Assembly (NCBI GenBank): GCA_945877255.1
Contig: CAMCRE010000007.1
Coordinates: 1 to 64,000 of the forward strand
DNA: 64,000 nt
Direction of reading: 5' to 3'
Source: an uncultured Erysipelotrichaceae bacterium
GTDB taxonomy: Bacteria > Bacillota_I > Bacilli_A > Erysipelotrichales > Erysipelotrichaceae
Under the pieces are notes generated by a model that was not told the origin of the DNA, made no database searches, and was given only the letters and a program-made list of their open reading frames with translations. Below are positions 12,917 to 22,604 of the stretch, piece by piece. Numbering within the stretch: the first letter of the stretch is position 1; every line of letters begins with the position of its first letter. A program made the translations under genes and the position numbers.

Positions 12917-13919
12917 AAAAAACGATCACTTGCTTTTGGCAAGGCAATCTACTGCTTTACACAATAGTTTCGATGATATGATAATCAATCACCATGCCAG
13001 CATTCCTAAATATAATCTCGATGAGATAAATATTACAACTTGCATTTGTGGTTTCGAATTAGCTACACCATTCTTCATCAATGCAATTACAGGTGGCAGT
13101 GAATACGCTAAGCAAATCAATCAAAAATTGGCAAATATTGCTGAAAAATGCCAAATCGCTATGGCAACTGGTTCATTTAGTCCAGCACTTAAAAATTCGG
13201 AATATGTTGATGATTTTTTGTATATTCATAATAAAAGTATCCTTAGCATGACAAACATTGGTGCCGATAAATCATTTTTTGCAATGCAACAAGCAATATC
13301 CTACACAAACGCCGATATACTACAAATTCACCTTAACACATTGCAAGAGTTGTTAATGTATGAAGGCGATCATAATTTTAATGAATGGTCAAACAATATC
13401 ACATCTGCAATCACAGAATTAAATATTCCTATTATTGTAAAAGAAGTCGGATTTGGTATGTCAAAAAATACTATCCATTCGTTAATAGATTTAGGCGTAA
13501 AAACGATTGATATTAGTGGAAAAGGCGGAACTAACTTCGCCTACATTGAAAATTCAAGAAGTAATAATCCTATTGAATATCTAAATAATTGGGGTATTTC
13601 TACAGTTAATTCATTACTAAATAGTATCCCTTATCAATCGCAATGTGATTTTATCGCTAGTGGTGGTGTTAGAAATGCACTAGATATTGTGAAATGTTTT
13701 ATATTAGGTGCTAAAGCTGTCGGTATTTCACAAACGTTTTTAAACTGGGTTGTAGAATATGAAGAACACGTTGTTGTTGAAAAAATCGAACAATTAAAAT
13801 TAGAAATCAAAAAAATTATGTGTTTATTAAATTGCAAGTGTTTATCTGAATTAAGAAATATTGATTATTATTTAATTAATGATACACTGCACTATCACCA
13901 ACAAATTACTGAAAAATAA
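12909..13919 (+). CDS. fni: Isopentenyl-diphosphate isomerase, type 2 (FMN-dependent)
   Basis: The 336-residue protein interconverts isopentenyl and dimethylallyl diphosphate. Landmarks are the start MNRKNDHLLLA, FINAITGGSEYAKQIN, MATGSFSPAL, VKEVGFGMS, DISGKGGTNFAYIE and GGVRNALDI, the FMN- and substrate-binding segments of the family. It closes the mevalonate operon with a terminator directly after the stop. The upper pathway enzymes (HMG-CoA synthase and reductase) are not in the window. Confidence 0.95.
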   Translation: MNRKNDHLLLARQSTALHNSFDDMIINHHASIPKYNLDEINITTCICGFELATPFFINAITGGSEYAKQINQKLANIAEKCQIAMATGSFSPALKNSEYVDDFLYIHNKSILSMTNIGADKSFFAMQQAISYTNADILQIHLNTLQELLMYEGDHNFNEWSNNITSAITELNIPIIVKEVGFGMSKNTIHSLIDLGVKTIDISGKGGTNFAYIENSRSNNPIEYLNNWGISTVNSLLNSIPYQSQCDFIASGGVRNALDIVKCFILGAKAVGISQTFLNWVVEYEEHVVVEKIEQLKLEIKKIMCLLNCKCLSELRNIDYYLINDTLHYHQQITEK

Positions 13920-13920
13920 A

Positions 13921-13944
13921 AAACGAGGAAAACCTCGTTTTTTT
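13921..13944. terminator. Shared terminator of fni and rpmF
   Basis: AAACGAGG and CCTCGTTT form an 8-bp stem with an AAAA loop and T-runs on both strands, serving the convergent mevalonate operon and yceD-rpmF unit. It overlaps the rpmF stop codon. Confidence 0.9.
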
Positions 13945-14110
13945 AGTCTACAATTTTTTTACCGTTGTAATATCCACTTTCACTCATGTGGTGTGGTCTT
14001 ACATATTCTCCAGTTTTAGGATCTTTTACGATAGTAACTGGTGTTAATTTGTAGTGTGTTCTTCTTTTAGCTTTTCTTGTTTTAGAATTACGTCTTTGTT
14101 GAACTGCCAT
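13943..14110 (-). CDS. rpmF: 50S ribosomal protein L32, zinc-free type
   Basis: The 55-residue protein starts MAVQQRRNSKTRKAKRRTH, the standard L32 opening with a basic tail that threads into 23S rRNA. The second half (VKDPKTGEYVRPHHMSESG) has none of the four cysteines that bind zinc in the common form, so it is the cysteine-free version. A GGAGGG ribosome site precedes the start. It follows yceD by 14 bases, the widely conserved yceD-rpmF pair. Confidence 0.95.
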   Translation of the reverse strand: MAVQQRRNSKTRKAKRRTHYKLTPVTIVKDPKTGEYVRPHHMSESGYYNGKKIVD

Positions 14111-14124
14111 GTTTTATCCCTCCA

Positions 14125-14634
14125 TTACTTATTAAATTTATATTCTTTGAATTTTGCCAGTCGCGGATCTAAAGGTTTTTCAGCCTTACGATATGCTTCC
14201 TCACTTGTAACTTCCCAACCTTCTCCTTTAGGATACGCATTAGTTGTTTCCTTAACAATTCGCAAAGGAACTTCCATAGAAATTAATTGAATAACCACTT
14301 GCAATAATTCTAATTGATTTTTATTGCAATAATGAATATCCTCCATTCTTTCATGCTTCACAAAGGAGAACGTTTCATAAGATTCTGTCGTGAAATCATA
14401 TTCAACATCCTCAAGAGTTAGCGAACACGGCAATATCATTGTCCCTTCAATCTCAATATCACAGTGGATAAGTTCTTCATCCATATCATATCTGAGTGTT
14501 CCAGAAACATTGATATTTTTTAAGTCTCTTATTTGATGTTCTTTTTTAAAAAAGTCTTTTTGTATTACAATTGATTCATCAAAAACAATTGTATGATTTT
14601 TGGCATTCAAAAAATCAATTTTTGACCATTTCAA
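14125..14634 (-). CDS. yceD: YceD/DUF177 family protein
   Basis: The 169-residue protein matches the YceD family found before rpmF in most bacteria and linked to 23S rRNA accumulation. The middle has the family CDIEIEGTMILPCSLTLEDVEY stretch in two parts and the C-terminus ends with DPRLAKFKEYKF, a typical close. The start is TTG at 14634, with GAGGTGA six bases upstream; no ATG in frame fits as well. A promoter TTGCAT-N17-TATAAT lies in the gap before it, so this unit is independent of pyk. Confidence 0.9.
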   Translation of the reverse strand: MKWSKIDFLNAKNHTIVFDESIVIQKDFFKKEHQIRDLKNINVSGTLRYDMDEELIHCDIEIEGTMILPCSLTLEDVEYDFTTESYETFSFVKHERMEDIHYCNKNQLELLQVVIQLISMEVPLRIVKETTNAYPKGEGWEVTSEEAYRKAEKPLDPRLAKFKEYKFNK

Positions 14635-14717
14635 GAAATCACCTCATTATCTAACATTACTATTATATATGCTATCTATTTTCAATGCAAATATAATAAT
14701 TATAGTTTAGTTGTTTA

Positions 14718-16130
14718 TTACTTAACCTCAACAATTTTCATGGCGTTAGTAGCACCGCTACCTACTGGATAACCTGCTGTGATAATAATAGATTGTCCTG
14801 GTAATACACCATTTTCTTTTGCTATTTTGCATGCTAATTCAATTTCATTTTCTGGCGTATTTCTTTCTTGTGATAATACTGTAATTACACCAAAGTTTAA
14901 CGCTAATGATCGTTGCGTTGCTTCATCAAACGTTACCGCAAAAATAGGTGCATCAGGTCTAAATTTAGAAATACGTCTTGCCGTGCTTCCACTTGAAGTA
15001 AACGCCACAATTCCTGCGATATTTAACGCTGTTGAAATTTCTGAAGTTGCAAGTGCAATAGCATCTTGTTTTGTTCTTCTGCTCGTTTCAATTGCTTTTC
15101 TTAAGTTTTCACGATATGGTAAAATTTTCTCTGTTCCTGTAGAAATTGTAACCATCGTTTGTACTGCTTCTACTGGGTAATCACCAGCTGCTGATTCTCC
15201 AGACAACATAATTGCATCCGTTCCATCTAATACTGCATTAGCAACATCACTTACTTCTGCTCTAGTTGGTCTTGGATTAAAAGTCATTGAATCTAACATA
15301 TGTGTCGCAGTAATGACCGGTTTTCCTAATTCATTAGCACGTTTAATCATAGCTTTTTGGTAGTTTGGTACTAATTCAAATGAAACATCTACTCCTAAAT
15401 CACCACGTGCAACCATAATTCCATCTGCATGTTCTAAGATCTCATCTAAGTTATCAAATCCTTCTTGATTTTCAATTTTCGCAATAATTTGAATATGCTC
15501 GTTTCCTTCTTCTTTTAAAATATTTCTAATTGCGATAACATCTTCTTTTCTTCTTGTGAAACTTGCTGCAATAAAATCAACACCTTGTTGGCAACCAAAA
15601 CGAATATCTGCTTCATCCTTAGCTGAAATAAACGGCATTGATAATTTAACGTTTGGTAAATTACATCCTTTTTTAGATTTTAAGAATCCTGCATTTTCAA
15701 TACGGCACGTTAATAAACCGTCCTCTTTTTCTACAACTGTTAAACGCATTTTTCCATCGTCTACTAACACAGTTGAACCAACTACTAAATCATCAAATAC
15801 TTCTGGACATTGAACGTGAACACGCTCTTTTGTTCCTATGATTTTTTCACGAACTAGTACAACTTTATCTCCTATTTTATATTCTTCTGCACCATTCGCA
15901 AATTCTCCTAAACGAACTTCAGGTCCTTTTGTATCTAATAAGATGGCAATATTTTTACCTAATTTTTTAGAAACTGCACGAATGTTTTTAATACGATTTC
16001 CATGTTCCTCAAAATCACCATGTGAGAAATTTAAACGAATAACATTCATTCCTGTTAATACTAATTTCTCCATCATTTCTTGACTTTCACTGCTTGGTCC
16101 AATCGTACAAACGATTTTTGTTTTTCTCAT
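14718..16130 (-). CDS. pyk: Pyruvate kinase
   Basis: The 470-residue enzyme makes ATP and pyruvate from phosphoenolpyruvate, the last step of glycolysis. The start TKIVCTIGPSSES, the active-site MVARGDLGVD, the ITATHMLDSM segment and the NAVLDGTDAIMLSGESAAGDYP region are intact. It lacks the extra C-terminal PEP-utiliser-like domain of the Bacillus enzyme and ends just after GATNAMKIVEVK. It follows pfkA by 11 bases, so the two control enzymes of glycolysis share a transcript. Confidence 0.97.
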   Translation of the reverse strand: MRKTKIVCTIGPSSESQEMMEKLVLTGMNVIRLNFSHGDFEEHGNRIKNIRAVSKKLGKNIAILLDTKGPEVRLGEFANGAEEYKIGDKVVLVREKIIGTKERVHVQCPEVFDDLVVGSTVLVDDGKMRLTVVEKEDGLLTCRIENAGFLKSKKGCNLPNVKLSMPFISAKDEADIRFGCQQGVDFIAASFTRRKEDVIAIRNILKEEGNEHIQIIAKIENQEGFDNLDEILEHADGIMVARGDLGVDVSFELVPNYQKAMIKRANELGKPVITATHMLDSMTFNPRPTRAEVSDVANAVLDGTDAIMLSGESAAGDYPVEAVQTMVTISTGTEKILPYRENLRKAIETSRRTKQDAIALATSEISTALNIAGIVAFTSSGSTARRISKFRPDAPIFAVTFDEATQRSLALNFGVITVLSQERNTPENEIELACKIAKENGVLPGQSIIITAGYPVGSGATNAMKIVEVK

Positions 16131-16141
16131 TTTTATTCCTC

Positions 16142-17104
16142 CTAAATTAATCTATTAAATAAGTTTTGTAACGCTTTACGTGAACTTCTTGGCATGTCTA
16201 ATGCTTCTGAAATAGGCACCGCCACAATTTGATTGTTTTGTTTGGCAACACATAGTCCACCTTTTCCAGCCATGAGTAGATCAACAGCTTTTTCACCCAT
16301 TTGAGACGCTAACACACGATCTACTGGTGTCGGCGATCCCCCACGTTGAACATGACCTAATATTGTCGCTCTTCCTGAATAACCTGTATTCAGGCTCACT
16401 TTTTTCGCAAACGCATGTACATCTGTTATTTTTTCAGAAATAATCACAATTGCATGTCTTTTTTTAGCTATTTCATAAAAATACTGTAATTGTTCCAGCA
16501 CTTCTGTTTCTTCAAATCCAGTTTGCTGTGTCACAACTATTTCAGCACCTGTAGCTAATCCAGCCCATAAAGCTAAATCTCCACATCTATTCCCCATTAC
16601 TTCAACGATTGAGCAACGTTGATGACTAGATGAAGTATCTCTTAATTTATCGACTGCGTCTACAATTGTTTCTAGAGCTGTATCGAATCCAATTGAAACA
16701 TCACTGCATGTAATATCATTATCTATTGTTCCTGGTAGACCAATACAATTTATTCCCATTTCAGTTAACGCTAACGCACCGCGGTATGACCCATCTCCAC
16801 CAATTACTACTAACGCTTCAATTCCATGTTTTTTTAGATTTTCTACGGCTTTTAGACGTACCGATTCTTCTTTAAATTCTGGTAAGCGAGCTGAACCTAA
16901 TTTCGTTCCCCCACGGTCGAGTATATCACTCACATCACTACGTGTTAATTTTTCAATTTTGTCGTTTACTAATCCTGCATATCCATCATAAATTCCATAA
17001 ACTTCTATTCCAGCATGAATTGCGACACGTGTAACAGCACGTATTGCGGCATTCATACCCGGAGCATCTCCCCCTGAAGTCAATATTCCAATACGTTTTA
17101 CCAT
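16142..17104 (-). CDS. pfkA: ATP-dependent 6-phosphofructokinase
   Basis: The 320-residue protein phosphorylates fructose 6-phosphate to the 1,6-bisphosphate. [16 protein letters not shown] at the start, the [12 protein letters not shown] loop, GTIDNDI with the catalytic aspartate, and [17 protein letters not shown] are all present, and the length is the standard bacterial one. GGGGG precedes the start. An extended -10 (TGG-TATTAT) lies in the 60-base gap upstream, probably serving pfkA-pyk. Confidence 0.97.
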   Translation of the reverse strand: MVKRIGILTSGGDAPGMNAAIRAVTRVAIHAGIEVYGIYDGYAGLVNDKIEKLTRSDVSDILDRGGTKLGSARLPEFKEESVRLKAVENLKKHGIEALVVIGGDGSYRGALALTEMGINCIGLPGTIDNDITCSDVSIGFDTALETIVDAVDKLRDTSSSHQRCSIVEVMGNRCGDLALWAGLATGAEIVVTQQTGFEETEVLEQLQYFYEIAKKRHAIVIISEKITDVHAFAKKVSLNTGYSGRATILGHVQRGGSPTPVDRVLASQMGEKAVDLLMAGKGGLCVAKQNNQIVAVPISEALDMPRSSRKALQNLFNRLI

Positions 17105-17164
17105 ATTTCCCCCAATCTAACATTATATATAATACCATAATTTACTATTTTTTGCTACTTTTAT

Positions 17165-18037
17165 TTACTGATAACGTCTATTAGAACCGTTCATCTTAAT
17201 AATTTCACACGATGACTTAATTCTTTCAACAACACGCAATGCTTTATCAGCATGAAATTTCTGATATTTTCCTTCAGTAAAGTGCGCCTCTAATGCTTCT
17301 AAATCTAAATTTGAGCTAATAATTGTCGGTTTATGATTTCGCATTCTTTCGTCAAATATCGTGAATAAAACTTCATCACGACTAAAATCATCAACTATTT
17401 CACTACCTAAATCATCAATATACAAAATAGGAATTGTACTGAGTTGCTGAATTAATTGCGTGAATTCGTCATAATCTTTTCGTAATCGAAATTCTCTAAT
17501 TAAATCATTACTTCTGACACTTACTACATTTATATTATCCTTTTCTATCAAAAAATTTAAAAAACCATGTAATAAATATGTTTTTCCTACCCCCATTTTA
17601 CCATGCAAATAAACACCTTTATTTTGTTTTAAAGCTTGTAAAATTAATGTTGCAGTTTTTTTATATTCGTCATCTTGTTCTTCCATTAATTGTTTCGTAC
17701 GAATACTTAATAATTCATCTGAAACAGGAAATATTCGATAATTATTTATGAACTTTCTTCTTTCATTTTGAATTCTTAACTTTTTATTTGGTCTATACAC
17801 AAATTCAAAATTTTCATCCAGTGTTTCGTAATACACACATTTTTCACTATTTTCAAATTGTAATTCATTATCAATCATTTTCTCAATTCTAAAAATATTG
17901 TCTAAAATTTCTTGCTGTTCTTTAGGAAATTGTGAAATATATCGTAAAAATATTGGATGGTTTTTTAATTCTTCATACTTTTGAATTTTCCTTTTCTCAA
18001 AATCATTATAATTTAATTCATAATTTATTTTTTCCAT
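17165..18037 (-). CDS. dnaI: Primosomal protein DnaI (helicase loader)
   Basis: The 290-residue AAA+ ATPase loads the replicative helicase during initiation and restart. It has an N-terminal helicase-binding region (residues 1-130) and an ATPase core with Walker A HGKMGVGKTYLL and Walker B IPILYIDDLGSE, followed by TIISSNLDLE. It follows the dnaB gene by eight bases, as in Bacillus relatives where DnaB and DnaI act together with DnaD. Confidence 0.93.
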   Translation of the reverse strand: MEKINYELNYNDFEKRKIQKYEELKNHPIFLRYISQFPKEQQEILDNIFRIEKMIDNELQFENSEKCVYYETLDENFEFVYRPNKKLRIQNERRKFINNYRIFPVSDELLSIRTKQLMEEQDDEYKKTATLILQALKQNKGVYLHGKMGVGKTYLLHGFLNFLIEKDNINVVSVRSNDLIREFRLRKDYDEFTQLIQQLSTIPILYIDDLGSEIVDDFSRDEVLFTIFDERMRNHKPTIISSNLDLEALEAHFTEGKYQKFHADKALRVVERIKSSCEIIKMNGSNRRYQ

Positions 18038-18045
18038 AGTTGCTC

Positions 18046-19140
18046 CTATTTTAATAATTCATCTATTTCAATAACAACGTTTTCTTTTTCATTAGTATTT
18101 TCCCATGATGCCACCATGCGATCTTTGCGTGCCGTTTTATTTCGTTTAACTTCTAGTGTTTTCTTAGCTTCTGTAACTGTATTAATTCCTTTTACAATCC
18201 ACGATGCTGCTATTTTCTCGATATAGTTATGTGTTATCGTGTTATTTTTTTGATAACTATGTTCAATTAATAAATTAATTAATTCATAGTTTAAACGATA
18301 TTGTGTAATCAATTTTTCGATTAATTGACGATCGTTTTTTATTGGCTCAATACCTTGTTGTAACTTTTTAATAAATTGTAACGGGTGTAATATTGTATCG
18401 GTATCTTTAACTTTAATTTTAGCGTTTGAAATATACCCCAACAATTTATCAAAATTTAAGTTTTGTGTTGCTAAATTCGTACTTTTAGCTACATATTTTG
18501 CCATGTTTTGAGCATCAATGTTATATATATATGCATATTCACCTATTTTATGCAAAATTTGCGTATTGTCTAAAAACTGTGATGGTATCATTAATGGTTG
18601 TGCTAGTTTAATAAACAGCGGATAATCAAACTGATGCTCAATTCCAAATTCATGTACTTCTTCAAACGCTGATTCATTTGCGTTAATCATTTCAATTTCA
18701 TTTCCTAAATCAATAACTGCTGATATATTGCGGTATTTTTCTAAATGATGGTCATACTCAAATATTGCCACAACTTTTTTATATAAATCTTCACTCAGTT
18801 TTGAAAACAACACTCTTGAATAAAGTCGATGTGTAATAAACTCATCTCCTTCTAATGGTTTTTGTATCACGATGTGATGTGTTCCTACTTCATCTTCATA
18901 TGTTTTAATCAAATGATATTGCTCTAAATTTTGTCTTAATCTTTCAATTTGTGGTAGCCCCATCGCAAGTATAGTTGTTAAAAAATTGTAATCTATGATT
19001 GATTGTTCTTTTAAAGAAAGTAATGTTTGATATAAAATAATCGCATCATTTTGTACTAATGGTGCATATAATAACATCAAGGATTGCAATTGTGCTGCAC
19101 TTAATTGTGAAATACCAGTTATTCTTATGTTTTTATTCAT
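18046..19140 (-). CDS. dnaB: Replication initiation protein DnaB (DnaB/DnaD family)
   Basis: The 364-residue protein is the Gram-positive initiation protein that helps recruit the helicase, not the helicase itself. It begins with a winged-helix-like region (LYAPLVQNDAIILYQTLLSL) and later contains the YRLNYELINLLIEHSYQKN helix group of the DnaD-like domain, then a polar tail. It lies between coaE and dnaI, overlapping coaE by eight bases. The Bacillus protein is about 470 residues, so this is a shorter member. Confidence 0.88.
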   Translation of the reverse strand: MNKNIRITGISQLSAAQLQSLMLLYAPLVQNDAIILYQTLLSLKEQSIIDYNFLTTILAMGLPQIERLRQNLEQYHLIKTYEDEVGTHHIVIQKPLEGDEFITHRLYSRVLFSKLSEDLYKKVVAIFEYDHHLEKYRNISAVIDLGNEIEMINANESAFEEVHEFGIEHQFDYPLFIKLAQPLMIPSQFLDNTQILHKIGEYAYIYNIDAQNMAKYVAKSTNLATQNLNFDKLLGYISNAKIKVKDTDTILHPLQFIKKLQQGIEPIKNDRQLIEKLITQYRLNYELINLLIEHSYQKNNTITHNYIEKIAASWIVKGINTVTEAKKTLEVKRNKTARKDRMVASWENTNEKENVVIEIDELLK

Positions 19141-19723
19141 ACAATCTCCTTTCTTTTAAGTATTGATAAACTTTTTTTTGCAGTGTTGCTTCATCGGAAT
19201 TATTGAAAATGATATAATCTGAATTTGCCATTTTAATATCCGAATTAAATTGATTTTCTTGTCTTTTTTGAATATCTTGCAACGTTAAATTACGGTATTT
19301 TTTTAAACGTTTTGTGGCAGTTTTTTTGTTGGTGACTACACAGATTATTTCATCAAAATATTGTTCCCATTTTTTTTCAAATACTAATGCCATTTCCACA
19401 AAACAAATATGATGTTTTGCAATAAATTGTTGCATTTCATTAAAAACTAACGGATATAAATAGTTTTCTAAAATCGTTCTTTTTTCTTCGTTATTAAAAA
19501 TTAATAATTTTATTTTTTCTTTATTTAGTATATTACTTTCTTCACCAAACAATAATGTATTAACTTTTTTAATTACATCTTCTCGATAATACAGTGCATT
19601 TACAACTGCATCTAAATCTAATACGGGTAATCCACTATTTTGTATTATTTTAGAAACACTACTTTTACCACTTCCTATTGTTCCAGTTATGCAAATTACT
19701 TTATTTTCTGACATTTTGGACAT
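19133..19723 (-). CDS. coaE: Dephospho-CoA kinase
   Basis: The 196-residue enzyme phosphorylates the ribose 3'-hydroxyl of dephospho-CoA, the last step of CoA synthesis. The P-loop GTIGSGKSS, LDLDAVVNALY and a lid with TKRLKKYRNLTLQDIQKRQ are visible. The start at 19723 has GAGGA eight bases upstream and overlaps mutM by 28 bases; an ATG three codons later is also possible. The mutM-coaE pair is common in Firmicutes. Confidence 0.93.
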   Translation of the reverse strand: MSKMSENKVICITGTIGSGKSSVSKIIQNSGLPVLDLDAVVNALYYREDVIKKVNTLLFGEESNILNKEKIKLLIFNNEEKRTILENYLYPLVFNEMQQFIAKHHICFVEMALVFEKKWEQYFDEIICVVTNKKTATKRLKKYRNLTLQDIQKRQENQFNSDIKMANSDYIIFNNSDEATLQKKVYQYLKERRLYE

Positions 19724-20499
19724 ATATATGTTCCTCGTTGTGCAACTTTTATTTTACTAATTGGTGAGAAGCATTTTGGACATTGTTTTTGCATATGTAC
19801 GTTTAATGATAATTGAAAACGACCATCGATTTCATAATCAGAAGTATACGTTCTTATTGTCGTTCCTCCGGCTTGAATTGCACGATTTAAAACGATTTTT
19901 GTATTTTGAAGTATTTCATAATATTTTCGTTTAGATATTGTTTCAGTAGGTTGACTTGGATGCATTTTAGATAAATAAATAATTTCATCTGCATAAATAT
20001 TTCCTATTCCTGAAATATTACTTTGATCTAATAATAAATTTTTTAACGTTGTTTTTTTATTTTTGACTTTTTCATAAAATTGTGCTTGTGTAATACATAA
20101 TGCATCTTCTCCATAATTTTGCAAGCATTGAATCGTTTCATCTTTAGAATATAAATGAAACGTTCCAAATTTTCTAGTATCATTATATGCTAAATAACTA
20201 TTATCAAAATAAAAAATAACATGATCATGTTTTGTGAGCGGTGTATTGAATCTTAAAAAATATTTACCTTCCATTCGTAAATGTGATACTAAATAATAGT
20301 TATTTAATTCTAAGATAATATTTTTTCCTAATCTTTCAAATCCAATAAATGTTTCGTTAATTAATGCTGTTTTAAACTGTTCCACTGTAATGTTTTGAAT
20401 CATTTTTGAATGATAAACTTCCACTTTTCTTATCGTTTTATTTTTAATTTTTTTCTCTAATACTTTTAATACTGTTTCTACTTCTGGTAATTCTGGCAT
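19696..20499 (-). CDS. mutM: Formamidopyrimidine-DNA glycosylase
   Basis: The 267-residue repair enzyme removes 8-oxoguanine and opened purines. The catalytic start PELPEVETV (Pro2, Glu3 after Met removal counted from Met1), the GRFQLSLNVH loop and a C-terminal zinc finger (C-P-K-C ... C-P-K-C) are intact. It is the first gene of the mutM-coaE-dnaB-dnaI unit; a TATAAT lies about 25 bases upstream. The zinc finger is kept here although several ribosomal proteins of this genome have lost theirs. Confidence 0.96.
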   Translation of the reverse strand: MPELPEVETVLKVLEKKIKNKTIRKVEVYHSKMIQNITVEQFKTALINETFIGFERLGKNIILELNNYYLVSHLRMEGKYFLRFNTPLTKHDHVIFYFDNSYLAYNDTRKFGTFHLYSKDETIQCLQNYGEDALCITQAQFYEKVKNKKTTLKNLLLDQSNISGIGNIYADEIIYLSKMHPSQPTETISKRKYYEILQNTKIVLNRAIQAGGTTIRTYTSDYEIDGRFQLSLNVHMQKQCPKCFSPISKIKVAQRGTYICPKCQKIK

Positions 20500-20558
20500 A
20501 TGTTATCCTCACTGTTATTATTATAGCACATTTGAAACTAAAAGTATGTTTTAATAAA

Positions 20559-20588
20559 AAGACATAATCAATATTTAGATTATGTCTT
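20559..20588 (-). terminator. Terminator after yajC
   Basis: AAGACATAATC and GATTATGTCTT form a perfect 11-bp stem with an eight-base loop, followed on the minus strand by TTTTTATT. It separates the PTS/yajC unit from mutM. Confidence 0.88.
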
Positions 20589-20595
20589 AGTGTTA

Positions 20596-20880
20596 TTAGT
20601 TTTTGATACCAGAAATTGCGAATCTTGATACTTTAATGATATTGTTTGGATTTAATTCCACATCACAATATTCATCATAAATTCTGACAACTTTTCCGTA
20701 AATTCCATTAAGTAAAACGACGTTTTGTCCTACTTTTAATGTTTCATGAACTTTAATAAATTCATCTCTTTTTTTATTTAATTTACGCGTGATAAAGAAA
20801 TAGTATAATAAAACTCCTACTATAATATATACAACTAGTATTAATGATACTGGTGCTATTAAGGCAAGTATTTCTTTCAT
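20596..20880 (-). CDS. yajC: YajC-type translocase auxiliary protein
   Basis: The 94-residue protein has one N-terminal membrane helix (APVSLILVVYIIVGVLLYYFF), a basic KKRDEFIKVHETLKVGQNVVLLNGIYGKVVRI segment and a short tail, the YajC layout. YajC associates with SecDF at the Sec channel. It is linked to the PTS IIA gene by a one-base overlap, an unusual partner; no secDF is in the window. The KVGQxVVxxxGxxGxV pattern supports the assignment. Confidence 0.82.
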   Translation of the reverse strand: MKEILALIAPVSLILVVYIIVGVLLYYFFITRKLNKKRDEFIKVHETLKVGQNVVLLNGIYGKVVRIYDEYCDVELNPNNIIKVSRFAISGIKN

Positions 20881-21311
20881 TAAATTCCGTCCTCGTCGTT
20901 AATCTCTCTTACCACTTTCACAAATTCGTATTTTACAACATTGTTTTTTACACATTCTACAGCTGAATCTGCTAACGCGAATACATCTGTATTAAAGTTT
21001 CGTAATAAGCTCATCTCGATAATCGCAGCTAAACTCACTCCTCCTACAACAGCAACATTTTCCATTCCAACACTTACTTCAACTGCTGTTTTAAATGGTG
21101 ATCCACCTACTAAATCTGCTAATACTAATACACCATCTAAATGTGATAATTTAGCTATAGCGTCTTTTAATCCATTTTGCAAGTCCTCTAGTGAGCCACC
21201 TAATGGAAAATCTACTAGTTCATAATTTTCTTGTTGTCCTGCAATAACTTTTACTGCACTATCTACTCCAGTTGCAAAATTTCCGTGTCCTGTAATAATT
21301 AATCCTATCAT
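20880..21311 (-). CDS. PTS mannose-family IIA component
   Basis: The 143-residue cytoplasmic protein carries phosphate from HPr to IIB. The start GLIITGHGNFATGV holds the phosphorylated His9, and VLADLVGGSPFKTA is the typical mid-domain loop. The start at 21311 is chosen because AAAGGAG lies just upstream; a longer frame would begin inside agaS. IIA is placed with agaS, and IIB-IIC-IID lie 5 kb away on the same strand, so the four together form one permease. Sugar likely N-acetylgalactosamine or galactosamine, judging by agaS and gatZ. Confidence 0.9.
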   Translation of the reverse strand: MIGLIITGHGNFATGVDSAVKVIAGQQENYELVDFPLGGSLEDLQNGLKDAIAKLSHLDGVLVLADLVGGSPFKTAVEVSVGMENVAVVGGVSLAAIIEMSLLRNFNTDVFALADSAVECVKNNVVKYEFVKVVREINDEDGI

Positions 21312-21312
21312 A

Positions 21313-22467
21313 TTATTCTCCTTTATATTCATGTACAATTACACCTTGAACAACACGATTAACTTCTCCTGTTGGGCAAGGGTTATCAGGTGTAATTTCA
21401 AACGATAACGCTTTATAGTATGCTAGCAGTTGTGCTACTACAATGTACGCAATTCCTAATAATGCATTTGGTAAATCAGCATTAACGTTAAAGCTGAAAT
21501 CTACTAATTTATTTAATTCTAAATCTTCATTTGGTGTTAATACCATTAATTTGTTTTCTTTTCTTTGACGTGACATTTCATTAACTAAATCTACTTCATA
21601 TTTTTTAGCATATTCGTCATTACTAATATACGTTAATACTAATGTGTCGTCAGAAATAATTGATTTTGGACCGTGTCTAAATCCTAATGGTGTATCAAAT
21701 GCAACAACAACTTTACCAGCTGTCAATTCTAACATTTTTAATGCCGATTCTTGTGAAACACCTTTAATTGTGTTCGCTCCTAAATATACAATTCTACCAA
21801 AATTATATTTGTTGACGATATCCGCAAATTTTTCTTCATTTTCTAAAATAAATGACCCTGCTTCAGCAAGCTGCGATACTTTTTCTTCTAATGATTTATC
21901 AAATATCAATAACGTCGCTAACGCCATATTTGAAAAACTGCTTGTCATAACGAATGATTGGTCATGCGTTTCATCAGCTAAATTTAATGCATAAGCGTTC
22001 GGTAATTCAGAAGCTATTTTACTTAACGCTCCTTCTTTGTTGCATGTTACAAATAAGTGGTATACATTTTCACAATACTGATTTGCTAGGTTAACTACTG
22101 CAACAGATTCTGGAGAGTTACCACTTCTCGCAAATGAAACAATCAATGTTGGTTTTGTTTTGTGTAAGTAGTATGTTGGAGAAGATAAAATATCTGTTGT
22201 TCCATATGATTTTGCTTTATGTTGCACAAATTTTGCAACATGGGAAAATACACTACTCCCCACAAATTCACTTGTCCCTGCTCCAGTAAAGATAACGTCA
22301 AAATCGTCTTGTTTTATTACATTACTTATAAACGCTTCTATGTTTTCTCTTTCTGTTTGTATTTGTGCTAACGTTTTTAACCATGTTTTTGGTTGTTGAT
22401 TTATCTCGTTAGCTGTATGATATGCAGATACTTTTTCCAGTTCTGCTTGTGTTTTTCTAAATATCAT
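21313..22467 (-). CDS. agaS: SIS-domain sugar-phosphate isomerase, AgaS-like
   Basis: The 384-residue protein has two SIS domains: FTGAGTSEFVGSS near residue 60 and YLGANTIKGVSQESALKMLELT near 230, with the GFRHGPKS segment of the family. The N-terminus HTANEINQQPKTW matches AgaS, which deaminates and isomerises galactosamine 6-phosphate to tagatose 6-phosphate. It lies directly before PTS IIA. GAGGTGAGAA precedes the start. A GlmS-like or glucosamine deaminase role is less likely since the glutaminase domain is absent. Confidence 0.88.
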   Translation of the reverse strand: MIFRKTQAELEKVSAYHTANEINQQPKTWLKTLAQIQTERENIEAFISNVIKQDDFDVIFTGAGTSEFVGSSVFSHVAKFVQHKAKSYGTTDILSSPTYYLHKTKPTLIVSFARSGNSPESVAVVNLANQYCENVYHLFVTCNKEGALSKIASELPNAYALNLADETHDQSFVMTSSFSNMALATLLIFDKSLEEKVSQLAEAGSFILENEEKFADIVNKYNFGRIVYLGANTIKGVSQESALKMLELTAGKVVVAFDTPLGFRHGPKSIISDDTLVLTYISNDEYAKKYEVDLVNEMSRQRKENKLMVLTPNEDLELNKLVDFSFNVNADLPNALLGIAYIVVAQLLAYYKALSFEITPDNPCPTGEVNRVVQGVIVHEYKGE

Positions 22468-22553
22468 TTTCTCACCTCACAATAATTATAAACTATTTTT
22501 TATTTTTTGTGTTATATTTTTTACGATAAAGTTTATATTTTTCGATATGTTTA

Positions 22554-22582
22554 TTGAAATATTGCGTTTTTTATGCTATGCT
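22554..22582 (+). promoter_or_regulatory. Promoter of the small membrane protein gene
   Basis: TTGAAA at 22554-22559 is 17 bases before TATGCT (22577-22582). It is divergent from agaS. Confidence 0.5.
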
Positions 22583-22604
22583 ATAAACAATGAGGTGGAA
22601 TTTT

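Noticed and set aside
18046-19140. Replicative helicase DnaB
   Set aside because: No RecA-like ATPase motifs are present; this is the Gram-positive initiation protein of the same name.
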